64,000 nucleotides of DNA from contig CAJYGB010000017.1 of the NCBI GenBank assembly GCA_913774355.1, positions 62,001 to 126,000 on the forward strand, given 5' to 3'. Positions 1-9,600 of the stretch are shown here, piece after piece. The notes under the pieces are model-generated. The model did not search any database. It saw only the letters and a program-made list of their open reading frames with translations, and had not been told where the DNA came from. The position numbers were made by a program, and so were the translations under genes. Every line of letters begins with the position of its first letter. The stretch's first letter is position 1. The DNA comes from an uncultured Chryseobacterium sp. (GTDB lineage Bacteria; Bacteroidota; Bacteroidia; Flavobacteriales; Weeksellaceae).

Positions 1-2223
1 TGAAACATTGGCAAGGGAAAGATTGAATGCCGCTTTTGTTTCGTCGATTGCCAGGAAGCACTCGCTTACGGTCGCTTCGGTCACCACCGGTGTAGGAAGG
101 AAATCCAGGGTAATCTTTGCATTCCCGGTACAGCCTTCATTCGTAGTTACCTTTACGTACACGAAACCGGCTCCTGAGAAATAGTTTGTAATATTGGTCG
201 TGATTTCGTTGGTTCCTGCATTCAGGTCCGCCAGTGTCGGATAGAATTTCTTAACTACAGGGTTGTAAGTTGTTACGTTGGCTGCTGTAAGATCGAAGAA
301 TCCTTTTCCGTTGTATTGGCATGCCTTGATGGTGGTATCCGTTAAAATAAAAGGAACGACCGTCAGGTTTAGGGTTACCTGTTCACAATCCACAAATTCC
401 GGTGCGTTTCCGCAGAACTTGTAGACGATTTTATCAGGGCCCAGATATCCGGGATTCGGAATATAAGTGATCTGTCCGGCAGAATTTACCGTGGCCGTTC
501 CATTCATAGGTTGTGTAACAATGGTCACTGTACTCGGTACCGGTGTTTGTGTCGTTGTAAATGAAAACGCAGGTGTAATCACTTTTGTAGCACATGCATT
601 CAGAGCTGCTGTTGTATTTTTTAGACAGGTAAATACTTTATAGGGTGGAGTGGTAACAGGCGGACAGCTTCCGATGGTTACCTTTACAGTATAATTTCCA
701 GCTACCGAAGGCGTAATCGTATTTTGAGTAGCACCTGTAATGGCTACACCGTTTAAATACCATTGGTAAGTGTCATAGCTGTCTGCAACTTCAAGGATGA
801 TTCCGGGAATACATTCTCCGGTTTGTTTTGCAATAACAGGGATCGAAGAGAATCCTGCGAAATAACCTCCATATCCGGCAGAGCTGTATCCTCCGTTTAC
901 CCCGGCAGTTACTGCTTTCGTAGAGTTTACCGTCAGATTACCTGAGATTCCTTGTATGGCATAGGTTACCCAGTTTGCATTTCCTGTTAAAGGATATGGT
1001 CCCTCGGCGGCGGTTGGAGTTACTGCGGGACCACCGTTTGTACTGTAGGTAACAGTTGCTCCAGCTTCCGTAAGAATATTCAATTTTAAAGTAATACCCG
1101 TCACACTAGGCATTTCATCAATTTTTCCTATTTCGTCTATTTTTCTTGGCAGGAAGCAGTTTAAAGGTGGAATATAGTTGTATCCTCCCGTATTATTGTT
1201 GGTTCCTACGCCTACCAGCTGATACAGGTATACGTTTTTGGATGTGGAAACCAGCATGTTGAAATGCCCGCTTCCCGGAGTCTGTTCAATATAATTGGTT
1301 TCGTTGATTCTGTACCATTGACCTGCATTAATTGTTGCCAACGGTGTGGTTCCGCCGTTTACAAAGATTTGGGTATTGTCTTCCGTTGCAATAACGATTC
1401 CTCCTTCCATATTTTCAGAAGGTGCGGTAGACCTTGTTTTGACCATGGCAAATGTGCTGCCTAATCTTTCTACGGGAACCGACTGGTCCATAATCAGGTC
1501 GGAACCGGAAGAGCCTAGCGCTCCAAAGTTACCGTTAGCACTACCATTGGTTAAACTGATGGGTTTATCAGAAACAATTTTTGCCCCTATAAAGCCTGTA
1601 AGATTGGCAGTGGTTGAATTATTCCCTGCCATGATATAGGATTGTCCTTTATTCAGTGTGAAAGACTGGGAGTTTCCGGCCGGCGTTCCACCGATGAAAA
1701 CCAGCCCGGGAGTCGTCCAGGTTACCGTTACCAGTGTGTTGTCTTCAGTCGCCAAAACACCTGCCGTGAAATTATTTCCGGAGCCGGTACCCGCGTTGGT
1801 ATTGGGTGCATTGGCTACATAAAATAATTTACCGATTCCGGCTTTCCCTTTAGAGGTGATGATTTCGCCGTGAGAGATCTGTGCAGATCTTAGGGTACAA
1901 TAGAAAGGCTTGTCTCCTTTCAGGTAAAGCCCTTTCGTAATTACCTGCAAAGCTTCAGATGTCGCAGTTGCAGAAACGAGGCCTACCGCTACGGTATAGG
2001 ATTGCGGATTCCCTTTGCTGATGGTAACCGTCTGGATCAGGTTGTTGTTGTTATAAATTTTGACGTCAAAAGGAGTCGTTGAATCTGTCGAAAGGTACAA
2101 CGCATTGGTGTATCCCGTTACGGATGCATAATAAGGTGCGATCCAATGGTCCGTATCCCTTTGGGCAAAAATGGTATTAAAACTGAGGAGTAATAATACG
2201 AAAGATAATAGAAATCTTTTCAT
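1..2223 (-). CDS. Partial giant secreted protein, IgGFc-binding-like N-terminus (C-terminus off window)
   Basis: Open from ATG at 2223 down to base 1 with no stop, so the 3' end lies outside the window. The product begins with a signal peptide (MKRFLLSFVLLLLS..., cleavage after FAQ), then an N-terminal region shared with the next two genes: RDTDHW, GEIITSKG, TEDNT, VPVERLG, NYIPPLNCFLPRKIDEIG, GYGGYFAGFSS. This matches the IgGFc-binding N-terminal family as I know it. An Ig/PKD-like stretch (YDTYQWYLNG) and cysteine-bearing modules follow, but these modules differ from the 83-residue units of its neighbours. A type B T9SS signal is expected by analogy but cannot be seen. Third in a tandem paralogue array; 77 bp separate it from the preceding gene. 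Probably surface or released adhesin-like; function unknown. Confidence 0.85.
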   Translation of the reverse strand, partial: MKRFLLSFVLLLLSFNTIFAQRDTDHWIAPYYASVTGYTNALYLSTDSTTPFDVKIYNNNNLIQTVTISKGNPQSYTVAVGLVSATATSEALQVITKGLYLKGDKPFYCTLRSAQISHGEIITSKGKAGIGKLFYVANAPNTNAGTGSGNNFTAGVLATEDNTLVTVTWTTPGLVFIGGTPAGNSQSFTLNKGQSYIMAGNNSTTANLTGFIGAKIVSDKPISLTNGSANGNFGALGSSGSDLIMDQSVPVERLGSTFAMVKTRSTAPSENMEGGIVIATEDNTQIFVNGGTTPLATINAGQWYRINETNYIEQTPGSGHFNMLVSTSKNVYLYQLVGVGTNNNTGGYNYIPPLNCFLPRKIDEIGKIDEMPSVTGITLKLNILTEAGATVTYSTNGGPAVTPTAAEGPYPLTGNANWVTYAIQGISGNLTVNSTKAVTAGVNGGYSSAGYGGYFAGFSSIPVIAKQTGECIPGIILEVADSYDTYQWYLNGVAITGATQNTITPSVAGNYTVKVTIGSCPPVTTPPYKVFTCLKNTTAALNACATKVITPAFSFTTTQTPVPSTVTIVTQPMNGTATVNSAGQITYIPNPGYLGPDKIVYKFCGNAPEFVDCEQVTLNLTVVPFILTDTTIKACQYNGKGFFDLTAANVTTYNPVVKKFYPTLADLNAGTNEITTNITNYFSGAGFVYVKVTTNEGCTGNAKITLDFLPTPVVTEATVSECFLAIDETKAAFNLSLANVS

Positions 2224-2245
2224 GTACAATGATTTAGGATTTTTA

Positions 2246-2253
2246 CAAATTTA
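2246..2253 (-). promoter_or_regulatory. -7 box (TAnnTTTG) of the first giant gene
   Basis: Minus strand reads TAAATTTG, 22 bases upstream of the ATG. It matches the Bacteroidetes -7 consensus. I see no clear -33 TTG at proper spacing, so this rests on the -7 box and on its similar place in the two paralogues. Confidence 0.5.
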
Positions 2254-2300
2254 AATAATTATATACATATTGTTACTAAAATGTAAATAAAATTTTAGAT

Positions 2301-5300
2301 TTATTCACGATTTTTAATTAAAATCCATCCGGAATAGGAAACCGGCAATTTGGTATCGGGTTCGATCCAACGTAATAAATACCAATATGTTCCGGTAGGC
2401 AGTGGAGATCCGTTAAGTTTTCCGTCCCAGATATAATTCTTATCGGAAGATTTATGAACAATGGCTCCGTAGCGGTCCGCAATCTCAATGGAAACATTCT
2501 GCTTGATTTTCAGATCGGAGTAGTTCAGAACATCGTTATGGCCGTCCCCATTCGGTGTTATGGCATTAATAAGGTTGAGAACCAGAAAGTCTGTCGTTAC
2601 CGGAGAACAGCCGTCTGCACTTGTTACATAAACGGTATGCACCCCTCTTGAAAGGCCGGTAAAAATATTGGAAAATTGATAATCGATTCCGTTTAACGAA
2701 TATTTATAAGGCGGTGTTCCTCCTGATACGGAAATGGTGGCATTATAACCTGAAACTTCAACTTTCATAATCTTAGGAGCAGGAGCGGTTGTCACATTAA
2801 CAAACTGACGGTATATGCAACCATTGAATCCCAAGTCTACATAGTAACTTCCTGCACCTACGTTAACAGACTGGGTGGTTGCTCCCGTACTCCAAAGATA
2901 TGAGGTAAATCCGGAACCTGCATCTAATGTTGCGTTCTCATCAGGACAAATTACTTTATCACTTAACAACGATGACTTTCTCGGTGTTTTCAGAGTGATT
3001 ATTAACACTCCTGTATTCGGACAGGCCGTAGCGCTTGTAAATCTTATATAGAACGTTTGGGTACCTGTGATGGTCTGAACAGAGGCAACCGCATTCGTTG
3101 CTGTCTGCGCATTGGCCAGAGTTGTGTAAAAGGTCATGCTTACCCCGGGATCGGCGGTAAAAAGATTCTTATAATCGTTCAGATTGGCGCTTTCGGAGCC
3201 GTTGATGTCGGCGTCACAAATTTCAGCTGCCGCATTTCCTGCAATTAAAGTAACCCTGTTGCCGATCTTAAAATTAATCTGCCCGAAAGCAGGAGGACAT
3301 GTTCCCGTAAGGGCATCCACTCTTACATATACGGTGGTGTTGGCATTATACGTCCAGTTTGCCGATAAAGTATTATTATTTCCTGCCGTAGCATCGGCCT
3401 GTAAAAGGTAATATCTTACATTAAAGTTTGTGGAACCCGTCACAATCTGAGGAGTAATACTTGGGAAATTAACATTCACTAACCCATCGAAATTATCATC
3501 ACAAAGTGTCGAGTTATAATTATTGGTGTTGATATTAGGCAGCGGGGTAACCGTTAAGGTGATCTGGGTAACCTTTGAACATCCTGCCGCTGAAATTACA
3601 TTGGCATAAACCGTTCCTGCCGGTCCGTTGTATGTTGCGGGATTAGCAATCGGTGTTCCTGTTAAGGCCGCATTGGTAAAATACTGTATCGTTGTTCCCG
3701 AATCCGGAGTTATAGTGACAGAAGTAAGGTTAAAGGTTCCGTTTCCGTTTGCATCCGCACAGGAATTTAACGAACCGTTAATTACATTAGGGAGTGGATT
3801 TACCGTTAAGGTGATCTGAGCAATTTTTGAGCAACCTGCCGATGAGGTTACGTTGGCATAGATAATCCCTGAAGGCCCTGAGTAGGTTGCCGGATTGTTA
3901 ATCTGGCCGGTTAAGTTTGAATTGGTAAAATAAGTTACCGTTACTCCCGGATCCGCGGAAAGATTTACTGAAGTAAGATTAAAAGTTCCGTTTCCGTTCG
4001 TTCCGGCACAGACAGTGAGAGAGCCGTTGGTTACATTAGGCAGCGGATTTACCGTCAAAGTAATTTGAGCTGTTTTTGAACATCCTGACGGTGCCGTTAC
4101 ATTAGCATAAATAATTCCGGAAGGTCCTGAATATGCCATAGGATTGGTAATTTGTCCGGTTAAATTCGGATTGGTGAAATATGTAATCGTAATCCCGGGA
4201 TCGGAAGAAATATTGGCTGAAGTAAGGTTAAAGGTTCCGTTTCCGTTTGTTCCCGCACACGTACTTAATGCAGTGTTGTTTGCGTTCGGGGCCGGAGTAA
4301 CGGTTAATGTAATCTGAGCAACCTTTGAACATCCTGCCGATGAGGTTACATTGGCATAAATGGTTCCTGCCGGTCCGTTGTATGTTGCCGGATTGGCAAT
4401 CGGTGTTCCAGTTAAGGCCGCATTGGCAAAATACTGGACCGTTGTTCCCGAATCCGGAGTTACATTAACGGAAGTAAGATTAAAGGTTCCGTTTCCGTTT
4501 GCATCTGCACAGGAATTTAAAGAACCGTTGGCCGTTTGAAGGACGTCAATATTAATAACAATTTTAAAATATTCAAAGTCGGCAGGATTTCCGTTTCCCT
4601 GAACATAATAAATAAATGTATCCGTCGTGTCTGCTGTAAGCCCTGCATTTGGCGTGTAGGTAATCTGTCCTGTTGTTGGATTTACTGTGGCAGTTCCGGA
4701 GGTCGGCGCCAGAATAATGCTGGTATTGGATGGAACGATGGTCTGCGTGGAATTGGAAAATACCGGAGAGATCACTTTTGTTTTGCACGATCCTATGTTA
4801 TACGTTGTCGTTGTGATAGGAGGGCAAAGCGTATATACATATGCATTCGTAGTTACACTTCCGCAATTGTTTTTGGTAACCACACAGGTATAATTACCCG
4901 CTCCGTACACTTCTGGATTTATAGAATAGGTAGTTGCTCCCGGAATAATAGCCCCGTTAAGATACCACTGATAAGTATCATAGGTGTTGTCAACCTGTAG
5001 TAAAATCCCTGTATAACAATCTCCCGTTTTGGAAATTACAGGAACAGACGAAAACCCGGCAAAATATCCGCCATATCCCACGGCACCGCTTCCTGCGGCA
5101 ATTCCGGCTGTAACGGATTTTGTAGAATTCACGGTTGCTGTTCCGCTTACGTTAAGAACCGTATAGGTAACCCAGTTTGGATTCCCGTTTACTGGGAAAG
5201 GCCCGTTTGCCGCAGCAAGCGGGTTTCCGTTTAAGGTAACGGTTGCTCCGGTCTGGGTAATGATATTTAATCTGGTATTAAAAGTCTGGCTTCCAATCTT

Positions 5301-6407
5301 ATTGATGAAACCGATCTCATCCACCTTATTCGGCATATAACAGCTTAATGGCGGAATGAAGTTCATTCCACCGGTAGCATATTCGTTTCCATTAAGACTG
5401 GAAACCCCTGCCAGCAACTGGTAGACATAGATGTTATTATTCGACGAAATGCCCATATTGTAATTATCCCCGGTTCCGTGCTGTATATAATTGATGCTTG
5501 GAACCATATAATACTGTCCCGCATTCAGGGTAATACCTGAGGGAATGCCATTAAGGGTAATATTCGTACCGTTCTGGGTAGCGACAATCAAAGCCGTTTC
5601 CATTTCGGAGGCTACGGTCCCGTTGCCCTTTACCACAACAAATTCTTTTCCTAACCGGTCGACCGGCACTGCCTGGTCCATCAGGATGTCATTATTCGAA
5701 AAATTCAGGCTGGTATAAATTCCGTTGAAATTTCCGTTGGTTACTGAAATGGGTTTCGTCGACTGTATTTTTGCCCCTATCAGGCCATCCAGGTTATAGA
5801 CGGAATCTGTGCTTAATGCATCCAGAATATAGGATTCTCCCTTATTTAAAGTAAACGTTTTGGTTGGGCTTGAAGTTCCGTCTGAGAAAACAACATTGGG
5901 ATTATAACCTGAAATGACCACGGAAGTATTGTCTTCCGTTGCCGTAACACCTATGGTAGAATTTACATAGTTCGCAGTTCCTGTTATCGGCGCCATCCCT
6001 ACGTAAAAAGTAGTTCCCAGACCAGCCAGTCCTTTAGAGGTAATGATTTCCGCATGATTGGTAAGTGAAAATCTGTAGTTGGCAAAAAACTTCTTAGTAC
6101 CTTTCAGATACAGGCCCATGGAATTGGGCGTGAAAAGATTGGATGGATTGTCCGTAATCAAAAAATTATTAGGAATACTTACCTGCGCAGGGTTTCCTTT
6201 ACTCACCTGAACCGTGGTAAAAAGGGAATTGGAATTATAAATCTGTACGGAAAAAGGCGTTACTTCATCTGTGGAAAGGTATAGAAAACCTTGCAGATTG
6301 CTTGTTCCTGCTTTGGACGCCATTGGCGCAAACCAGTGATCCGTATCAAGCTGGGCATTGCATAATAAACAAAGAAACGTACAAATGGTTAGTAGAAGTT
6401 TTTTCAT
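2301..6407 (-). CDS. Giant secreted protein, IgGFc-binding-like with T9SS type B C-terminal domain
   Basis: About 1368 residues from the ATG at 6407; a longer start at 6428 is rejected because a -7 box overlaps it. Order: signal peptide (1-18, ending CNAQ); IgGFc-binding-like region to about 470 (DTDHWFAP, EIITSKGLAG, VPVDRLG, FIPPLSCYMP); Ig-like segment (YDTYQWYLNG); a cadherin-like segment (ATVNPTTGQITYTPN); four 83-residue modules with C(A)xxNGNGTFNLTS and GCSKxxQITLTV; more cysteine modules; a final roughly 85 residues starting NAITPNGDGHND and ending SGWILIKNRE, the CHU_C/gliding-motility type B sorting domain used by the type IX system. Expected to be exported and left at or released from the surface. 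Ligand unknown; proline- and cysteine-poor modules suggest a stalk. Confidence 0.93.
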   Translation of the reverse strand: MKKLLLTICTFLCLLCNAQLDTDHWFAPMASKAGTSNLQGFLYLSTDEVTPFSVQIYNSNSLFTTVQVSKGNPAQVSIPNNFLITDNPSNLFTPNSMGLYLKGTKKFFANYRFSLTNHAEIITSKGLAGLGTTFYVGMAPITGTANYVNSTIGVTATEDNTSVVISGYNPNVVFSDGTSSPTKTFTLNKGESYILDALSTDSVYNLDGLIGAKIQSTKPISVTNGNFNGIYTSLNFSNNDILMDQAVPVDRLGKEFVVVKGNGTVASEMETALIVATQNGTNITLNGIPSGITLNAGQYYMVPSINYIQHGTGDNYNMGISSNNNIYVYQLLAGVSSLNGNEYATGGMNFIPPLSCYMPNKVDEIGFINKIGSQTFNTRLNIITQTGATVTLNGNPLAAANGPFPVNGNPNWVTYTVLNVSGTATVNSTKSVTAGIAAGSGAVGYGGYFAGFSSVPVISKTGDCYTGILLQVDNTYDTYQWYLNGAIIPGATTYSINPEVYGAGNYTCVVTKNNCGSVTTNAYVYTLCPPITTTTYNIGSCKTKVISPVFSNSTQTIVPSNTSIILAPTSGTATVNPTTGQITYTPNAGLTADTTDTFIYYVQGNGNPADFEYFKIVINIDVLQTANGSLNSCADANGNGTFNLTSVNVTPDSGTTVQYFANAALTGTPIANPATYNGPAGTIYANVTSSAGCSKVAQITLTVTPAPNANNTALSTCAGTNGNGTFNLTSANISSDPGITITYFTNPNLTGQITNPMAYSGPSGIIYANVTAPSGCSKTAQITLTVNPLPNVTNGSLTVCAGTNGNGTFNLTSVNLSADPGVTVTYFTNSNLTGQINNPATYSGPSGIIYANVTSSAGCSKIAQITLTVNPLPNVINGSLNSCADANGNGTFNLTSVTITPDSGTTIQYFTNAALTGTPIANPATYNGPAGTVYANVISAAGCSKVTQITLTVTPLPNINTNNYNSTLCDDNFDGLVNVNFPSITPQIVTGSTNFNVRYYLLQADATAGNNNTLSANWTYNANTTVYVRVDALTGTCPPAFGQINFKIGNRVTLIAGNAAAEICDADINGSESANLNDYKNLFTADPGVSMTFYTTLANAQTATNAVASVQTITGTQTFYIRFTSATACPNTGVLIITLKTPRKSSLLSDKVICPDENATLDAGSGFTSYLWSTGATTQSVNVGAGSYYVDLGFNGCIYRQFVNVTTAPAPKIMKVEVSGYNATISVSGGTPPYKYSLNGIDYQFSNIFTGLSRGVHTVYVTSADGCSPVTTDFLVLNLINAITPNGDGHNDVLNYSDLKIKQNVSIEIADRYGAIVHKSSDKNYIWDGKLNGSPLPTGTYWYLLRWIEPDTKLPVSYSGWILIKNRE
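3534..4529 (-). repeat. Four tandem 249-bp coding modules (83 aa each)
   Basis: 996 bases hold exactly four 83-codon units in the giant gene. Each starts N(G/T)(S/A)L, has a Cys followed by NGNGTFNLTS, then xYFxNxxLTG, YxGPxGxIYANV, GCSK and ITLTVxPxPN. Units 1 and 4 (ADANGNG, NAALTGTPIANP) are closer to each other than to units 2 and 3 (AGTNGNG, NLTGQI), suggesting internal duplication or exchange. Confidence 0.9.
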
Positions 6408-6425
6408 AATTCTCAATAAGGGATG

Positions 6426-6433
6426 CAAATGTA
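6426..6433 (-). promoter_or_regulatory. -7 box (TACATTTG) of the second giant gene
   Basis: Minus strand TACATTTG lies 18 bases upstream of the ATG at 6407 and overlaps the alternative start at 6428, which is why the shorter start is chosen. Confidence 0.5.
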
Positions 6434-6546
6434 AATATTAAAAATCAATTTTTTACATAAAATTTAATTACTAATTTCTATAATAATATATATTGTTGAA
6501 TTTTTAATATTTTTTTAATATTGAAGGGCATTTTATAAAAAGAGGA

Positions 6547-6580
6547 ATAAAAATCCCGATGATTCTCTGTCATCGGGATT
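6547..6580 (-). terminator. Intrinsic terminator after the third giant gene
   Basis: Stem AATCCCGATGA (6552-6562) pairs with TCATCGGGATT (6570-6580) around a 7-base loop; on the minus strand it is followed by a T run. It lies 25 bases past the stop of the 6605-10699 gene, so that gene and the next are probably separate units. Confidence 0.8.
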
Positions 6581-6604
6581 GCAGCTTTATATTTTGATAA
6601 GTGA

Positions 6605-9600
6605 TTATTCACGGTTTTTAATTAAAATCCATCCGGAATAGGAAACCGGCAATTTGGTATCCGGCTCTATCCATTTCAGGATATACCAGTAGGTTCCGGT
6701 AGGAAGTGCCCTGCCTCCGGATTTTCCGTCCCAGCTGTACGTATTGCCGGTAGATTTGTATACCGAAGCACCGTAACGATCAGAAATATCGATGGATACA
6801 TTCTGCTTTATTCTTAAATCCGAATAATTCAGTATATCATTAATTCCGTCGCCATTTGGTGTAATGGCGTTAATGAGATTTAATACTAAAAATTCTTTGA
6901 TTGTCGGCGAACACCCGTCTTTTCCTAAAACATATATCGTATGAACGCCTCTGTTCAAACCGGTAAAAGTATTGGAAGCTTGATAATCAATTCCATTCAG
7001 GGAATATTGATATGGTGAAGTTCCGCCTGAAACCTGTATGGTTGCGCTGGATCCGGTAATATTAATGTTTGTAATGCTTGGGGCCTGTGAAACGGTAACG
7101 TTTACGTATTGGCGGTATACGCAGCCGTTAAAACCTAAGTCTACGTAATAATTTCCGGCACCTGCAAGGATGGTTTGTGAAGTGGCCCCGGTACTCCATG
7201 TATAAGAAGTAAATTCAGGTCCGGCATCCAGCAGTGCCTTTTCTGTAGAGCAGATAATCTGATCCCGTAATTTTTCCGATTTTTTAGGTGTATTCAAAGT
7301 AAAAGTAACTGTTCCTGTATTCGCACATTCCGTTGCACTTGTAAATCGAAGATAAAATGTTTTCGGAGCAATAATGGTCTGGTTGGAAGAAACTGTGTTT
7401 GTGCCATTTTGGGCATCTGTCAACGTAGCATGGAAAGTTACCGTGACGGCAGGATTGGCTGTAAATAGATTTTTGTAATCATTAAGGTTTACATTCTCCG
7501 AACTGTTCAGGTCATTATCACAAACCTCCATATTGGCAGCATTTGAAATTAAAGATATTCTGTTTCCTGTTTTGAAATTAATCTGTCCGAATGCCGCAGG
7601 ACATGTTCCGCTAAGGGCGTCTACCCTTACATAGACTGTTGTATTGGTTGTGTACGTCCAGTTGGCAGGTATGGTATTATTGTTTCCGGCATTTGCATCT
7701 GCCTGGCTAAGGTAATACCGTACATTGAAATTCGCCGAATTGGTAACAATCTGGGGTGTAATGCCCGGGAAATTTACATTGATAATGCCGTCGAAATTAT
7801 CATCACAAAGATTGGCATTATAGTTTGCCGTATTGATATCTGGAGACGGGGTAACCGTTAGTGTAATCTGAGCCGTTTTTGAGCATCCTGCGGATGAGGT
7901 TACATTGGCATAAATAATTCCTGCAGGCCCGGAGTAGGTTGCCGGATTCATAATCTGACCCATTAAGTTTAAATTGGTAAAATACGTAACCGTTATTCCC
8001 GGATCAGAAGAAATATTGGTTGAGGTAAGATTAAAAGTTCCGTTTCCGTTTGCTCCGGCACAGGATGTAAGAGTAGCATTGTTTACATTCGGCAACGGGT
8101 TGACCGTTAAAGTAATCTGGGCTGTTTTGGAACATCCTGCCGGTGAGGTTATATTGGCATAAATTATTCCTGAAGGTCCTGAATACGTAGCGGGATTCGT
8201 AATCTGTCCGGTTAAATTTGAATTGGTAAAATATGTAATGGTAGTCCCCGGATCAGAAGAAAGGTTTAGTGAAGTCAGGTTGAATGTTCCGTTTCCGTTG
8301 GTTCCGGCACAGGCAGCCAGAGAACCGTTGTTCACATTCGGCAGCGGACTTACCGTCAAAGTAATCTGGGCTGTTTTGGAACATCCTGCGGGCGAAGTTA
8401 CATTCGCATAGATGATTCCCGGAGGTGCTGAATACGTCGCCGGGTTGGTGATTTGTCCGGTTAAATTAGGATTGGTAAAATATGTAACCGTTATCCCCGG
8501 ATCGGAAGAAATATTGGAGGAAGTAAGGTTAAAAGTTCCGTTCCCGTTGGGTCCTGCGCAGGCCGTTAAGGAAGCATTATTAACTGTCGGGGCCGGTGTA
8601 ATTGTTAAGGTAATCTGGCCTGTTTTTGAGCAGCCGTATTGCGAAGTTACATTAGCATAAATAATACCTGCCGGTCCGTTATAGGCTGACGGATTGGCAA
8701 TCGGTGTTCCCGTTAAGGCGGGATTGGTGAAATACGTAACGGTGGTTCCCGGATCAGAAGATAGATTTACGGAAGTAAGGTTATAAATACCGTTTCCGTT
8801 GGTGTCTGCGCACGAAGCAAGCGCGCTGTTATTTATCTGTAAAACATGAGTGTTAATAATAATTTTGAAATATTCAAAATCAAAAGGGTTCCCATTTCCC
8901 TGAATATAATAAATGAAAGTATCGGTAGTGTTTGTTGCAGAAGGATTTGGCGTATAAGTAATTTGTCCTGTTGTTGGATTTACTGTAGCAGTTCCTGAAG
9001 TAGGCGGTGAAATGATGTTTGTAAGCGATGGAACGATAGTCTGCGTAGAATTGGTAAATGCAGGAGTGATAACCTTCGTATTACAGGATCCGATGGTGTA
9101 TGTTGTCGTAGAAATCGGAGGGCATAGCGTATAGTTGTAAACACCGGTCAGCCTGGTTTCGCAGTTGTTTTTGGTAATCAGGCAGGTGTAATCTCCTGCT
9201 CCGTACAATTCAGGATTAATGGAAAAGGCAGTCGCTCCGGGAATAGGATTTCCGTTTAAAAACCATTGGTAGCTATCGTAATTATTATCTACCTGCAAAA
9301 GAATCCCGGAATAACAGTCTCCTGTTTTGGTAATGGCCGGTACGGAAGAAAAGCCGGCAAAATATCCGCCATAACCTACGGCACCGTTTCCGGCAGCAAT
9401 TCCGGCAGTTACCGGTAACGTTGAATTGACGGTTACATTTCCGGTAACCCCCTGAAGAGAATAGGTTACCCAGCCCGGATTTCCGTTAACGGGATAAGGC
9501 CCGCTTATATTACCTATGGCACTTCCGTTAAATGTAACATTGGCGCCGGTCTGAGTGATAATGTTCAGTTTTGTATCAAAAGAATTGCTTCCTATTTTAT

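Noticed and set aside
3534..4529. Regular repeats suggestive of a CRISPR-like or satellite array
   Set aside because: The unit is 249 bases, in frame, codes for conserved cysteine modules and has no spacer pattern.
763..5000. Plus-strand ORFs antisense to the giant surface-protein genes (for example 4536-5000)
   Set aside because: They mirror the repetitive coding sequence of the minus-strand genes, have no signal, motif or ribosome-binding context, and the opposite frame is clearly the coding one.
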